This document shows positions 1-5,569 of a stretch of DNA of 7,883 nucleotides, one piece after another; position 1 is the stretch's first letter, and each line of letters opens with the position of its first letter. This DNA is from Candidatus Thorarchaeota archaeon (GTDB lineage Archaea; Asgardarchaeota; Thorarchaeia; Thorarchaeales; Thorarchaeaceae). The position numbers and the translations under genes were made by a program. The DNA is taken from the NCBI GenBank assembly GCA_016840245.1, contig JAEOST010000671.1, positions 1 through 7,883 on the forward strand, in the 5' to 3' direction. The notes under the pieces were generated by a model that did no database searches, had not been told where the DNA came from, and saw nothing but the letters and a program-made list of their open reading frames with translations.

Positions 1-673
1 AGGACCATAGGAGATGATCCTTTCCAAGAGTACTGTATACGACCTGATTTGCACGCATCCTAAGGTCTCGATCTGGGCTCTGGTATAGTCCGTAGATCTC
101 ACCATAGGGGAGTGTCTTCATCTCGCCATCTATCTCGATATCGAATGTCCTTGTTGCAAGCCAATCACCAAATAGCTGATTCAGTGCTCTGATACCATTC
201 TTGTCTTTCATAATGGTGAGCTGCTCTTGCTCTTCAGATAGCATGTAGGGAGTTGCGCGTTTAATCTTCTCCAGATTGTGCTTGTACTCAGCAATTACTG
301 GATCATCAATTATCTCAGGTTTCTTTGCAATCAGTTGACCTAACTCCAATTGAACGAATGCCAATGATTGTCCAAGAAGCATTCTAGCTCTCTGGGCATT
401 GTCAAACAGTCGCTTTGCAGATTCCTGCGTCATATCTGCAGAGTAACCCAAGAATGCATACATGAAAGGCCCCTCGAACTCGGTCTGAAGTTCCTCAGAC
501 TCTTCGAACATCTCAAGGACCTGTTTGGCATTGAAAGATTCAATTTTTCCTCTGTACTTATCACGAAAGATCTCGGCGGATTTCGCAGCACCATTGAGTC
601 TTTCAGATATGTAATCCGGATCATCAATCTCTACAAGTTGGGAGAGATCCCATTTCATCTCGTCAACCGTCAT
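1..673 (-). CDS. M3 family oligoendopeptidase (PepF-like), N-terminal part, cut by left window edge
   Basis: An uninterrupted minus-strand frame of 224 codons runs from the ATG at 673 off the left edge. It begins MTVDEMKWDLSQLVEIDD. The W-D-L-S-x-L opening followed by a long, acidic, all-helical region (for example FMYAFLGYSADMT, about residues 71-83) is typical of the N-terminal helical half of PepF/M3 oligopeptidases, which cleave short peptides in the cytoplasm. The zinc-binding HExxH motif would lie beyond the edge, so catalysis cannot be confirmed. No signal peptide is seen. An alternative ATG lies 5 codons downstream at 658. No ribosome binding site precedes the 673 start; a weak TATA-like box at 707-715 would give a short leader. 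The upstream neighbour on the same strand ends 69 nt away. An open frame at position 1 means the gene is truncated by the window, not broken. The family call is from recognition of the N-terminal pattern only. Confidence 0.72.
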   Translation of the reverse strand, partial: MTVDEMKWDLSQLVEIDDPDYISERLNGAAKSAEIFRDKYRGKIESFNAKQVLEMFEESEELQTEFEGPFMYAFLGYSADMTQESAKRLFDNAQRARMLLGQSLAFVQLELGQLIAKKPEIIDDPVIAEYKHNLEKIKRATPYMLSEEQEQLTIMKDKNGIRALNQLFGDWLATRTFDIEIDGEMKTLPYGEIYGLYQSPDRDLRMRANQVVYSTLGKDHLLWS

Positions 674-706
674 AATAATCAACAATCGTGAAGGTGTTTG
701 ACTACT

Positions 707-715
707 ACTTAATAG
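707..715 (-). promoter_or_regulatory. Possible TATA box for the M3 peptidase gene
   Basis: On the minus strand this reads CTATTAAGT. Its centre is about 38 nt before the ATG at 673, which would put a transcription start near 685 and give a leader of about 12 nt without a Shine-Dalgarno site. The match to an archaeal box A is weak. Confidence 0.25.
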
Positions 716-742
716 TGCTACGAAGTGTACACATACGGTGGG

Positions 743-1591
743 CTAAAGTGAGGGAGGTCCATCTCGTATCCGTTTCCTCAGATCATCAATTCCAGCACGC
801 ATACCATTGATGTCTTCTATCCACCATGTCATACCTGCATCAGCCCAAGGTCGAAGAATTGCCTTGTCTTTATCTCTATCAGTTCCAGAGGTCTGTCCAG
901 AGGCAACTACGTCGTAGTTATCCAGACTCCCTCTCTCCGATTTCACAATCTCAACAATTTGTTTAAATTCATTGGAGTTTAGAACTTGTGGCCACTCAGA
1001 ATGTACAGGTATAACCCCATCATATTTTGCTGCTCGTTTGAATGGCCGTTTGTTAGGCCAACCGCCACCGACCCATATCGGGATCGTAGGGGACTGCAGG
1101 GGCTTCGGGATGAAGACGGTCTCATCTACCTTGAAGTGTTTTCCTTCATGTGAGAAAGATTCGCCGCTCCAGAGTCCCATCATTATGTCTAGTCCTTCTT
1201 CAAGTTTCTCAGCTCTTATACGATTGTCAGTTTCCTCACCAAACATCTCAAACTCAGTATTTGGTGGAGCTCCCAGGCCAACTCCGAGTATTAGTCGTCC
1301 TTTCGAATAATGGTCAAGAGTAACAGCTTCCCTAGCTAATTTCCAAGGTCGTCTGCGGGGAACTGGAGTTATCATCGGCCCAAGACGAATCTTCTTTGTC
1401 TCTGCTGCGATTGCAGTCAATGCTATCCATGGATCAGCAAAGAGAAGTGCTTCTTCAGGTGGGAAGACCACCATATGATCCCAGACAAAGAAACCGTCCC
1501 AACCAGCTTCCTCAGCATCAACAGCTACTTCAACAAGAGTGTCAATGTTTCCAAACCAACCAAAGTTGGGTAAAGATATTGCAAATTTCAC
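743..1591 (-). CDS. Luciferase-like (LLM class) flavin- or F420-dependent oxidoreductase
   Basis: This 282-residue protein has a TIM-barrel LLM fold signature throughout: MKFAISLPNF at the N terminus, AEEAGWDGFFVWDH at 26-39, then TKKIRLGPMITPVPRR at 65-80, a segment containing LDHYSKGRLILGVGLG at 92-107, and PKPLQSPTIPIWVGGG at 162-177. The family includes bacterial luciferase, alkane sulfonate monooxygenases and F420-dependent dehydrogenases or reductases such as Mer. In an archaeon F420 is a likely cofactor, but substrate and cofactor cannot be read from the sequence. Length is at the short end of the family and appears complete. The start is GTG at 1591, not ATG: it is preceded by a perfect archaeal ribosome binding site (1596-1602) with 4 nt spacing. 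An ATG overlaps it by two bases (1592-1594) but is out of frame and runs straight into TGA. The protein has no signal peptide and is probably cytosolic. It lies 82 nt behind the surface-protein gene. Confidence 0.9.
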   Translation of the reverse strand: MKFAISLPNFGWFGNIDTLVEVAVDAEEAGWDGFFVWDHMVVFPPEEALLFADPWIALTAIAAETKKIRLGPMITPVPRRRPWKLAREAVTLDHYSKGRLILGVGLGAPPNTEFEMFGEETDNRIRAEKLEEGLDIMMGLWSGESFSHEGKHFKVDETVFIPKPLQSPTIPIWVGGGWPNKRPFKRAAKYDGVIPVHSEWPQVLNSNEFKQIVEIVKSERGSLDNYDVVASGQTSGTDRDKDKAILRPWADAGMTWWIEDINGMRAGIDDLRKRIRDGPPSL

Positions 1592-1595
1592 ATAG

Positions 1596-1602
1596 TCACC
1601 TC
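1596..1602 (-). promoter_or_regulatory. Strong archaeal Shine-Dalgarno site fixing a GTG start
   Basis: On the minus strand GAGGTGA sits 4 nt before the GTG at 1591. It is fully complementary to the usual archaeal 16S rRNA 3' end. It decides the GTG over the overlapping out-of-frame ATG, and it is the best such site in the window. Confidence 0.75.
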
Positions 1603-1629
1603 GAGATGATGACCATCTGACAAACGGTA

Positions 1630-1636
1630 CAATATG
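1630..1636 (-). promoter_or_regulatory. Possible TATA box for the LLM oxidoreductase gene
   Basis: On the minus strand this reads CATATTG within GACATATTGTACC. Its centre is about 26 nt upstream of position 1607, so a transcript starting there would have a 16-nt leader that still includes the Shine-Dalgarno site at 1596-1602. Geometry is good, sequence match moderate. Confidence 0.3.
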
Positions 1637-1639
1637 TCA

Positions 1640-1665
1640 GTTAATCTCGTGGATGACGAGCTAAC
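1640..1665. repeat. Interrupted inverted repeat (possible hairpin) in the intergenic gap
   Basis: An inner stem CTCGT (1646-1650) pairs with ACGAG (1656-1660) around a 5-nt loop. An outer stem GTTA (1640-1643) pairs with TAAC (1662-1665), with a small asymmetric bulge of 2 nt against 1. It lies just after the stop codon of the surface-protein gene (1674) and just upstream of the putative promoter of the LLM gene. It could be a 3' processing or termination structure, an operator, or chance; there is no U-run after it. Confidence 0.3.
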
Positions 1666-1673
1666 AATGGATA

Positions 1674-2300
1674 CTACTCATCAAGGAGAGTACGTCGTTT
1701 TGTTGCAGACCTGCTTTTTCTGACACCAAAAAGTCCGACTATGCAAATGACCGTAGCAAAAACTGTTACAGCAAAGCCAACCAATACCTGAGGTGTGGAG
1801 AAGCTTGCGGATATCGTAAAGGGTCCAACTAGGCTCTCATTTGAGACTATTTGATAATCTATAGTATGAGTTGAATTCGTGTATGACCCTTGTACTGAAA
1901 CTCCAAAATAGCATTCAATCCCTGTTGTAGAACTGGCCAAGAAGAATGATCCAGTAAAGTTAGCATATGATGTTCCAGTTACAGCAGGAGTCAATTGTTC
2001 CGTATCCACAGTTACAAGCGAAAAACCAGATCCTGTAGGATTGTGCTTATGCACACTGAGAGTGACCTCATTAATAATCACAGAATCTACATTGGGGTTC
2101 GTAGGTACAACTGAGAGAGTCAGGTCAGCCTCTTCACTAAATGGGCTGTACCATGGCGTATCAGCAGATACTGAAACGTGTAGTTCGATATCATCCTCTA
2201 TAAATGTCGCAGTTGGATAATCTAATCCGTTAACTGGAGACACCAAGACAAGTAAAGCTAGAATCACGACAGACAACCGTTTCATCTCTGAATACTCCAT
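1674..2300 (-). CDS. Secreted, C-terminally membrane-anchored surface protein of unknown function
   Basis: This 208-residue protein is not recognised as a named family. It has a Sec-type signal peptide: basic K7-R8, then a hydrophobic core at about 9-20, and likely cleavage near residue 25 (SPVNG). The ectodomain, about 26-170, is rich in Thr, Ser and Val and looks beta-sandwich-like. It carries three N-glycosylation sequons (N114-F-T, N142-S-T, N154-E-S). A single transmembrane helix at about 172-193 is followed by a strongly basic tail (RKSRSATKRR), giving an outside N terminus and an inside C terminus. This layout is common in archaeal cell-surface proteins. Two starts are possible: ATG at 2300, or ATG at 2285, which would begin MKRLSVV and give a more ordinary signal peptide. 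Neither has a good ribosome binding site. A weak TATA-like stretch at 2321-2330, centred about 26 nt before 2300, mildly favours the first start in a leaderless mode. The S9 peptidase gene ends 59 nt upstream. Confidence 0.8.
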   Translation of the reverse strand: MEYSEMKRLSVVILALLVLVSPVNGLDYPTATFIEDDIELHVSVSADTPWYSPFSEEADLTLSVVPTNPNVDSVIINEVTLSVHKHNPTGSGFSLVTVDTEQLTPAVTGTSYANFTGSFFLASSTTGIECYFGVSVQGSYTNSTHTIDYQIVSNESLVGPFTISASFSTPQVLVGFAVTVFATVICIVGLFGVRKSRSATKRRTLLDE

Positions 2301-2359
2301 GTATTTCGTTGAAATGGTGATTCTTAACTTTGACTACCTAGGCGATTGTTGTCGTTCAA

Positions 2360-4210
2360 TCATACTATTCTACGCAACCATTCAAGAACCTTTGAGTATG
2401 CATCTATTCTATTCTCAAGTTTTGCTAACCCATGACCTTCGTCTGCATATCTAAGAAGTTCAACAGGAATCCCATTGGATTTCACACTATCATAAATCTG
2501 GAGTGATTCGGTGAGTGGAACTCGTTCATCGTTATCACCTTGGATTATGAAAAGCGGAGATTGAATCTTGTCCACCTTGTGGATGGGACTTATTCTCACA
2601 AGAGTTTCCATATCTTTCTCTAGACTACCGTACTCAGCCTCACGAAGACTTCTCCTCCAAGATGCAGTGTTCTCAAGGAATGTGACAAAATTGGAGATAC
2701 CAACAATATCAACAGCAGCCTTCCAAAGTTCAGGATGTTCTGTTATAGCTGAGAGGACTGCAAAACCTCCATAACTTCCTCCGTATACGACAAGACGGTC
2801 TCCATCAACTTCTAGATCGTTCGACTTCAGGTACATTGCAATCTGCTTAATGTCAAGAATCGAATCCAAGCGTTTCTCTACGTTATCAAGGTCGAGGTAT
2901 GTCTTTCCATAACCACTACTACCACGGATATTTGGGGTGATAACTGCGAAACCTGCGGATAGGAAGAACTGAATCACAGGATTGAAACTGGGAAGTATCT
3001 GAGACTCAGGACCTCCATGAATCATGAGTATAGCTGGCCAGCCCTGTGGAGGAGTTGTTCCCTGAGGGAGGTATCTAAAGTAGGGCACACTCAACCCATC
3101 GAAACTGTTTATTCGGATCAACTTACAATCCACAAAGTCTTCAGTTTCTAGACCTACTGTATCAGGAGTTTTGATCACAGTTGTCTTCCCTGAATCAAGT
3201 TCTAGTGTCCAAATTGTTGTGGGGTATATTGGAGAACTGAGTGTGACTGACAATTTCTTGCCATCAGGTGACAGCCGCATTCCACGACTGAATGAACGAG
3301 CATCTCCAGAAACCAGAGACGCCTTGATTGGAAGATCGATGTGTCGATGGTCTTCAACACCATCTGTATTGAAGACGCCTGTGTAGAGACGTGCATACCC
3401 TTCCTCATTGTTAATGTAGAAAGTGTTGTCTGAACCTCTACTCCATGCAGTTGTCTGAACTTTCCACTTCAGATTGTCTTCAATCTCTGGGAGAGTTGCA
3501 AAATCATTGTTTAAACCAAGAACTGCCAGACGTTGATAGTCAGACTCAAAATCTGTTGATACAAGTAAAGCATCAGTACTGAGCCATCTGATAGCGTCCC
3601 ATCTTGTTGGTCTTCCTTTTGTCAAACCAGCAGTTAGTTCGATTACCTCGGAGGTTTGTAGATCAAGGAGCATCAAATCATGATCTGCATTTCCTCTGAA
3701 TCTGACAAGTACAGCTGAATTGTGATCATCTGACACAAGCTGTGTAGCAACTAGACCCTGTTGAGGGCGGTATAGGAGTTCGGGCTCATTATCTAGAAGA
3801 GGTATAGTCCTCTTGTAAAGGTCCAATCGAGCTCGGTCTTCAATATTTGCCATATAGTAGATCGCGGTGTCTGATGTGTATGACACTCGGTGTTTAACAT
3901 CAAATTGAGATGTTAGCCATAACAACTCGCTGTCTTGAATCAGACCAAGTTGAAAATTCTCATCTCCGCCTCTATCCCGAACAAAGAGAATTGTTCCATC
4001 TGACAGGAACCGTGGATCAGTGCATCGGTCTACCTCCGATGTCAATCGCTTTGGAATAACAGGTTGGTCAGTCACTTCAGTGTAAACCTGATACACACCT
4101 GTTAGATTGGATACAAAAGCAATTGTCCTGTTATCCGAACTCCAGCTTGCTCCTCCGATAGTTTCAACTGAGAGGTATCGCTCAAGTTTTGTAGGTGGCT
4201 CAATACCCAT
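2360..4210 (-). CDS. S9 family serine peptidase (prolyl oligopeptidase / acylaminoacyl-peptidase type)
   Basis: This 616-residue protein has an N-terminal beta-propeller of WD40/TolB-like repeats (about 15-350), with blade motifs such as WSSDNRTIAFVSN, SDGTILFVRD and SPDGKKLSVT. A C-terminal alpha/beta-hydrolase domain follows (about 365-616). The catalytic triad is visible: Ser479 in GGSYGG, Asp561 in GDNDERVP, His593 in DEGHG. The oxyanion region HGGPES (398-403) and RGSSGYGKTY (429-438) are typical of acylaminoacyl-peptidase-like S9C enzymes. Such enzymes remove residues from, or cleave, short peptides; the propeller screens out folded proteins. There is no signal peptide, so the protein is probably cytosolic. 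Length matches the family. The ATG at 4210 has GGAG at 4220-4223, spaced 9 nt. It is transcribed away from the DinB-like gene across a 98-nt shared upstream region. Exact substrate preference (acyl-amino acid, dipeptidyl or oligopeptide) cannot be told from the sequence. Confidence 0.93.
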   Translation of the reverse strand: MGIEPPTKLERYLSVETIGGASWSSDNRTIAFVSNLTGVYQVYTEVTDQPVIPKRLTSEVDRCTDPRFLSDGTILFVRDRGGDENFQLGLIQDSELLWLTSQFDVKHRVSYTSDTAIYYMANIEDRARLDLYKRTIPLLDNEPELLYRPQQGLVATQLVSDDHNSAVLVRFRGNADHDLMLLDLQTSEVIELTAGLTKGRPTRWDAIRWLSTDALLVSTDFESDYQRLAVLGLNNDFATLPEIEDNLKWKVQTTAWSRGSDNTFYINNEEGYARLYTGVFNTDGVEDHRHIDLPIKASLVSGDARSFSRGMRLSPDGKKLSVTLSSPIYPTTIWTLELDSGKTTVIKTPDTVGLETEDFVDCKLIRINSFDGLSVPYFRYLPQGTTPPQGWPAILMIHGGPESQILPSFNPVIQFFLSAGFAVITPNIRGSSGYGKTYLDLDNVEKRLDSILDIKQIAMYLKSNDLEVDGDRLVVYGGSYGGFAVLSAITEHPELWKAAVDIVGISNFVTFLENTASWRRSLREAEYGSLEKDMETLVRISPIHKVDKIQSPLFIIQGDNDERVPLTESLQIYDSVKSNGIPVELLRYADEGHGLAKLENRIDAYSKVLEWLRRIV

Positions 4211-4219
4211 ATACGAAAG

Positions 4220-4223
4220 CTCC
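4220..4223 (-). promoter_or_regulatory. Likely ribosome binding site of the S9 peptidase gene
   Basis: GGAG on the minus strand lies 9 nt before the ATG at 4210. It is short but well placed. Confidence 0.45.
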
Positions 4224-4234
4224 TAGAAATTCTA
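4224..4234. repeat. 11-bp palindrome upstream of the S9 peptidase gene
   Basis: TAGAA and TTCTA arms flank a single central A. The site touches the Shine-Dalgarno region of the peptidase gene on the minus strand, where a bound regulator or a small RNA structure could influence expression. It is short enough to be chance. Confidence 0.25.
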
Positions 4235-4275
4235 TACTCTTTCCCATCTTGAGGAACTTCTAAGGTTATTGGACC

Positions 4276-4286
4276 AGAAATATATT
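4276..4286 (+). promoter_or_regulatory. TATA/BRE-like promoter of the DinB-like gene
   Basis: The stretch AGAAATATATT has a purine-rich BRE-like lead followed by AATATATT. Its centre is about 26-27 nt before the ATG at 4309, the classic archaeal box A spacing if transcription starts at the A of the ATG (leaderless mRNA). AATATATT is self-complementary, so it could also serve the divergent S9 gene with a leader of about 47 nt. The pyrimidine-rich flank on that side makes the plus orientation more likely. Confidence 0.5.
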
Positions 4287-4308
4287 GAAGATTGGACATG
4301 ATGGTAGT

Positions 4309-4791
4309 ATGAATTACTTCGAGATGATTAAAGCCCAATATCAAAAACTTCGAGCAGGCCTAATCAAATGGCTTGACAAATTCAATGATGAAAGCTACTT
4401 CTTCCAACCTACAAAAGTGTCAAATTCTGCAGCATGGATTGTTCCACATATCTCAGCGTTTGAGCGAATAATGGTTGTGGACAAAATCGAGGGTTACAAG
4501 TTTGCTGAGTTCATACCCACTGAGGATATCGCAAAGTATCGTCCAGGCGTGGATGCTTATGCATTTGAGAAAGCAGAGTTAATGAGTAAGGAGGACGCAA
4601 TTGCACTCCTGAGAAAAACAGAGGAAGTCTCAGTTCGATTCTTGGATTCGATGATTGCGAGAGATGATACTGTGAAGAATGTAGATGTAGCCGTTGCCTT
4701 TGATAAATTTATTTTCAATATTCTGCACGAAACTGAACACTATGGGCAGTTGAAATACCTCTCAGGAACTTGGACACGTTTACAGGAGTAA
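4309..4791 (+). CDS. DinB-like superfamily putative metal-binding protein
   Basis: This predicted 160-residue, largely alpha-helical protein fits the DinB/YfiT four-helix-bundle fold. The family's metal-binding histidine triad is visible at the expected places: H47 in the segment VPHISAFERI, and H140 with H144 in HETEHYGQL. DinB-like proteins include thiol-dependent S-transferases and many members of unknown role; the name comes from a damage-inducible Bacillus gene, and no activity can be assigned here. The frame is also open from a TTG at 4285. The ATG at 4309 is preferred because its protein starts where family members do, and because the TATA-like box at 4276-4286 lies about 27 nt before it and overlaps the TTG. 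No convincing Shine-Dalgarno site precedes it, so a leaderless message is likely. It stops 14 nt before the first SWIM gene, so the two are probably one transcript. Confidence 0.82.
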   Translation: MNYFEMIKAQYQKLRAGLIKWLDKFNDESYFFQPTKVSNSAAWIVPHISAFERIMVVDKIEGYKFAEFIPTEDIAKYRPGVDAYAFEKAELMSKEDAIALLRKTEEVSVRFLDSMIARDDTVKNVDVAVAFDKFIFNILHETEHYGQLKYLSGTWTRLQE

Positions 4792-4795
4792 GGAG
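4791..4795 (+). promoter_or_regulatory. Ribosome binding site supporting the TTG start of the first SWIM gene
   Basis: AGGAG overlaps the last base of the DinB gene's stop codon and lies 10 nt before the TTG at 4806. An in-frame TAA at 4803-4805 directly precedes the TTG, and no ATG or GTG is available near the conserved N terminus. The TTG is therefore the best start. Confidence 0.55.
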
Positions 4796-4805
4796 AATAA
4801 AGTAA

Positions 4806-5132
4806 TTGGGAACTATCCCTGACTGGATTGTTGAGTGGATATCCAAGGACAGACTAGTTGCTAGCAAGTACAAAATTAGTCGCAGCTATCTCCGTCGATC
4901 CAAACGTATCCAACTTGTAGAGGGGATTCAAGACGAGTCGGGGAACTGGAAATCATTTCATTATGTAGTCCATTCGTCAAAATATGGGAGATACAATGTT
5001 ACACTGGAAGATGGTAAGTTTCATTGTAATTGTCCCTTCTTCAAGCATCGTGGAATATGCAGCCATATCTTTGGAGTTTGTCAAATTATCAGCCAATGGC
5101 CCTCAAGAGAGTCAATCTTTGGGGATATATAA
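4806..5132 (+). CDS. Stand-alone SWIM zinc-finger protein, copy 1
   Basis: This 108-residue protein consists of little more than a SWIM zinc finger and an N-terminal strand/helix region. The Zn ligands are C74-x-C76 then, eight residues on, C85-x-H87, within HCNCPFFKHRGICSHIF. SWIM domains bind zinc and are linked to DNA or protein contacts in SWI2/SNF2 helicases, MuDR-type transposases, MEK kinases and the Sws1/Shu2 recombination factors. In this protein nothing else is attached. A further Cys (C92) follows the finger and is shared with the next gene. The position three after the histidine is Gly (G90), where the Sws1/Shu2 family, as I recall it, has an invariant Ala. The start is TTG at 4806 with AGGAG at 4791-4795; the resulting N terminus (MGTIPDWI) aligns with that of copy 2 (MSRIPIWI). 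It is 14 nt behind the DinB-like gene, probably co-transcribed. Partner and function are unknown. Confidence 0.85.
   Translation: MGTIPDWIVEWISKDRLVASKYKISRSYLRRSKRIQLVEGIQDESGNWKSFHYVVHSSKYGRYNVTLEDGKFHCNCPFFKHRGICSHIFGVCQIISQWPSRESIFGDI
5036..5084 (+). repeat. Direct repeat, copy 1: SWIM core shared by the tandem paralogs
   Basis: These 49 bases match 5405-5453 at 41 positions without gaps, by hand comparison. They encode the FKHxGICSHIF core and the following VCQ. The rest of the two genes has diverged far more. This is the trace of a tandem gene duplication kept by selection, not a mobile repeat. Confidence 0.7.
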
Positions 5133-5139
5133 TGCAAAC

Positions 5140-5150
5140 TAATCTATATG
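5140..5150 (+). promoter_or_regulatory. Possible TATA box for the second SWIM gene
   Basis: TAATCTATATG (5139-5149 by letter, centre near 5146) lies about 32 nt before the ATG at 5178, which would give a leader of about 6 nt. It overlaps the upstream in-frame ATG at 5148, arguing against that ATG as a start. The gene could instead be expressed by read-through from copy 1, 45 nt upstream. Confidence 0.3.
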
Positions 5151-5177
5151 TCTCTATTCCTACTACACCTGTGGAAA

Positions 5178-5498
5178 ATGAGCCGTATTCCTATATGGAT
5201 TGAGAACCTACTCCAATCCGATGTACTCATACGATACAAATTCAAGATGAGTCAGGATTTTCTACGGCACTCAAGGAGTATGCAATTCAGAGAAGGGGAG
5301 AAGACAGAGAAGGGTAATTGGCGATGGCTATACTATGCAGTTTTTGATTGTAATGTTAGGTATGATGTTAGATTCGAAAAGAAACTCTATAGATGTACTT
5401 GCGACTTCTTCAAGCATAAAGGAATATGTAGCCATATATTTGCCGTATGTCAAGAAACGGGAGCATGGCCTGTGAGTAGAAGTATACTGGAGTCATAG
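5178..5498 (+). CDS. Stand-alone SWIM zinc-finger protein, copy 2
   Basis: This 106-residue paralog of the preceding gene is about 41% identical over its length by hand alignment, with one single-residue gap. The Zn ligands are C73-x-C75 and C84-x-H86 within RCTCDFFKHKGICSHIF. The residue three after His is Ala (A89), so the finger matches the extended CxC...CxHxxA form described for Sws1/Shu2 proteins, unlike copy 1 with Gly. Other positions conserved between the copies are W7-I8, L29-R30, S32, E39-G40, G46-N47-W48 and the late Cys (C91). The frame is open from an ATG at 5148, but the ATG at 5178 gives an N terminus (MSRIPIWI) that aligns exactly with copy 1. The extra ten residues (MSLFLLHLWK) fall in a TATA-like region. 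No strong ribosome binding site is seen. Function is unknown; nucleic-acid or protein binding is inference. Confidence 0.85.
   Translation: MSRIPIWIENLLQSDVLIRYKFKMSQDFLRHSRSMQFREGEKTEKGNWRWLYYAVFDCNVRYDVRFEKKLYRCTCDFFKHKGICSHIFAVCQETGAWPVSRSILES
5405..5453 (+). repeat. Direct repeat, copy 2: SWIM core shared by the tandem paralogs
   Basis: This is the partner of 5036-5084, offset 369 nt (123 codons). Identical blocks include a 13-base run at its left end (5405-5417), GGAATATG and AGCCATAT. Confidence 0.7.
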
Positions 5499-5554
5499 GG
5501 GAACACGCAAATCAAAAGGTCTATCTCTTGGTTAATTTCAGCTCAGACACAACC

Positions 5555-5560
5555 AGGAGA
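5555..5560 (+). promoter_or_regulatory. Ribosome binding site of the isoaspartyl peptidase gene
   Basis: AGGAGA lies 9 nt before the ATG at 5570. A nearer ATG at 5563 is in another frame and stops after five codons, so it is not the start. Confidence 0.55.
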
Positions 5561-5569
5561 AGATGATAG

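Noticed and set aside
430..627. Minus-strand open frame of 65 codons
   Set aside because: It is in a different frame from the M3 gene on the same strand and has low-complexity, Arg/Ser-rich sequence typical of a shadow.
368..691. Plus-strand open frame of 107 codons
   Set aside because: It is antisense to the M3 oligopeptidase frame, which reads through this whole stretch with convincing family features; no ribosome binding site or domain is seen.
972..1310. Plus-strand open frame of 112 codons
   Set aside because: It lies fully antisense to the LLM oxidoreductase and shows no family features.
3202..3408. Minus-strand open frame of 68 codons inside the S9 gene
   Set aside because: It is a frame shadow of the propeller region; the S9 frame is intact across it, so there is no frameshift to explain.
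4285..4308. Upstream TTG start for the DinB-like gene
   Set aside because: It overlaps the TATA-like box, adds eight residues not expected for the family, and the ATG at 4309 has ideal promoter spacing.
4102..4344. Minus-strand open frame of 80 codons across the divergent promoter
   Set aside because: It overlaps the start regions of two well-supported genes and the TATA box, and its product has no recognisable features.
5148..5177. Upstream ATG start for the second SWIM gene
   Set aside because: The ten extra residues have no counterpart in the paralog, whose N terminus aligns exactly with the ATG at 5178; the region is TATA-like.
5036..5453. Two repeat copies considered as a possible CRISPR or mobile repeat
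   Set aside because: There are only two diverged copies, both in frame and encoding the same zinc-finger core, so this is paralogy. No transposase, terminal inverted repeats or target duplications were seen around them.
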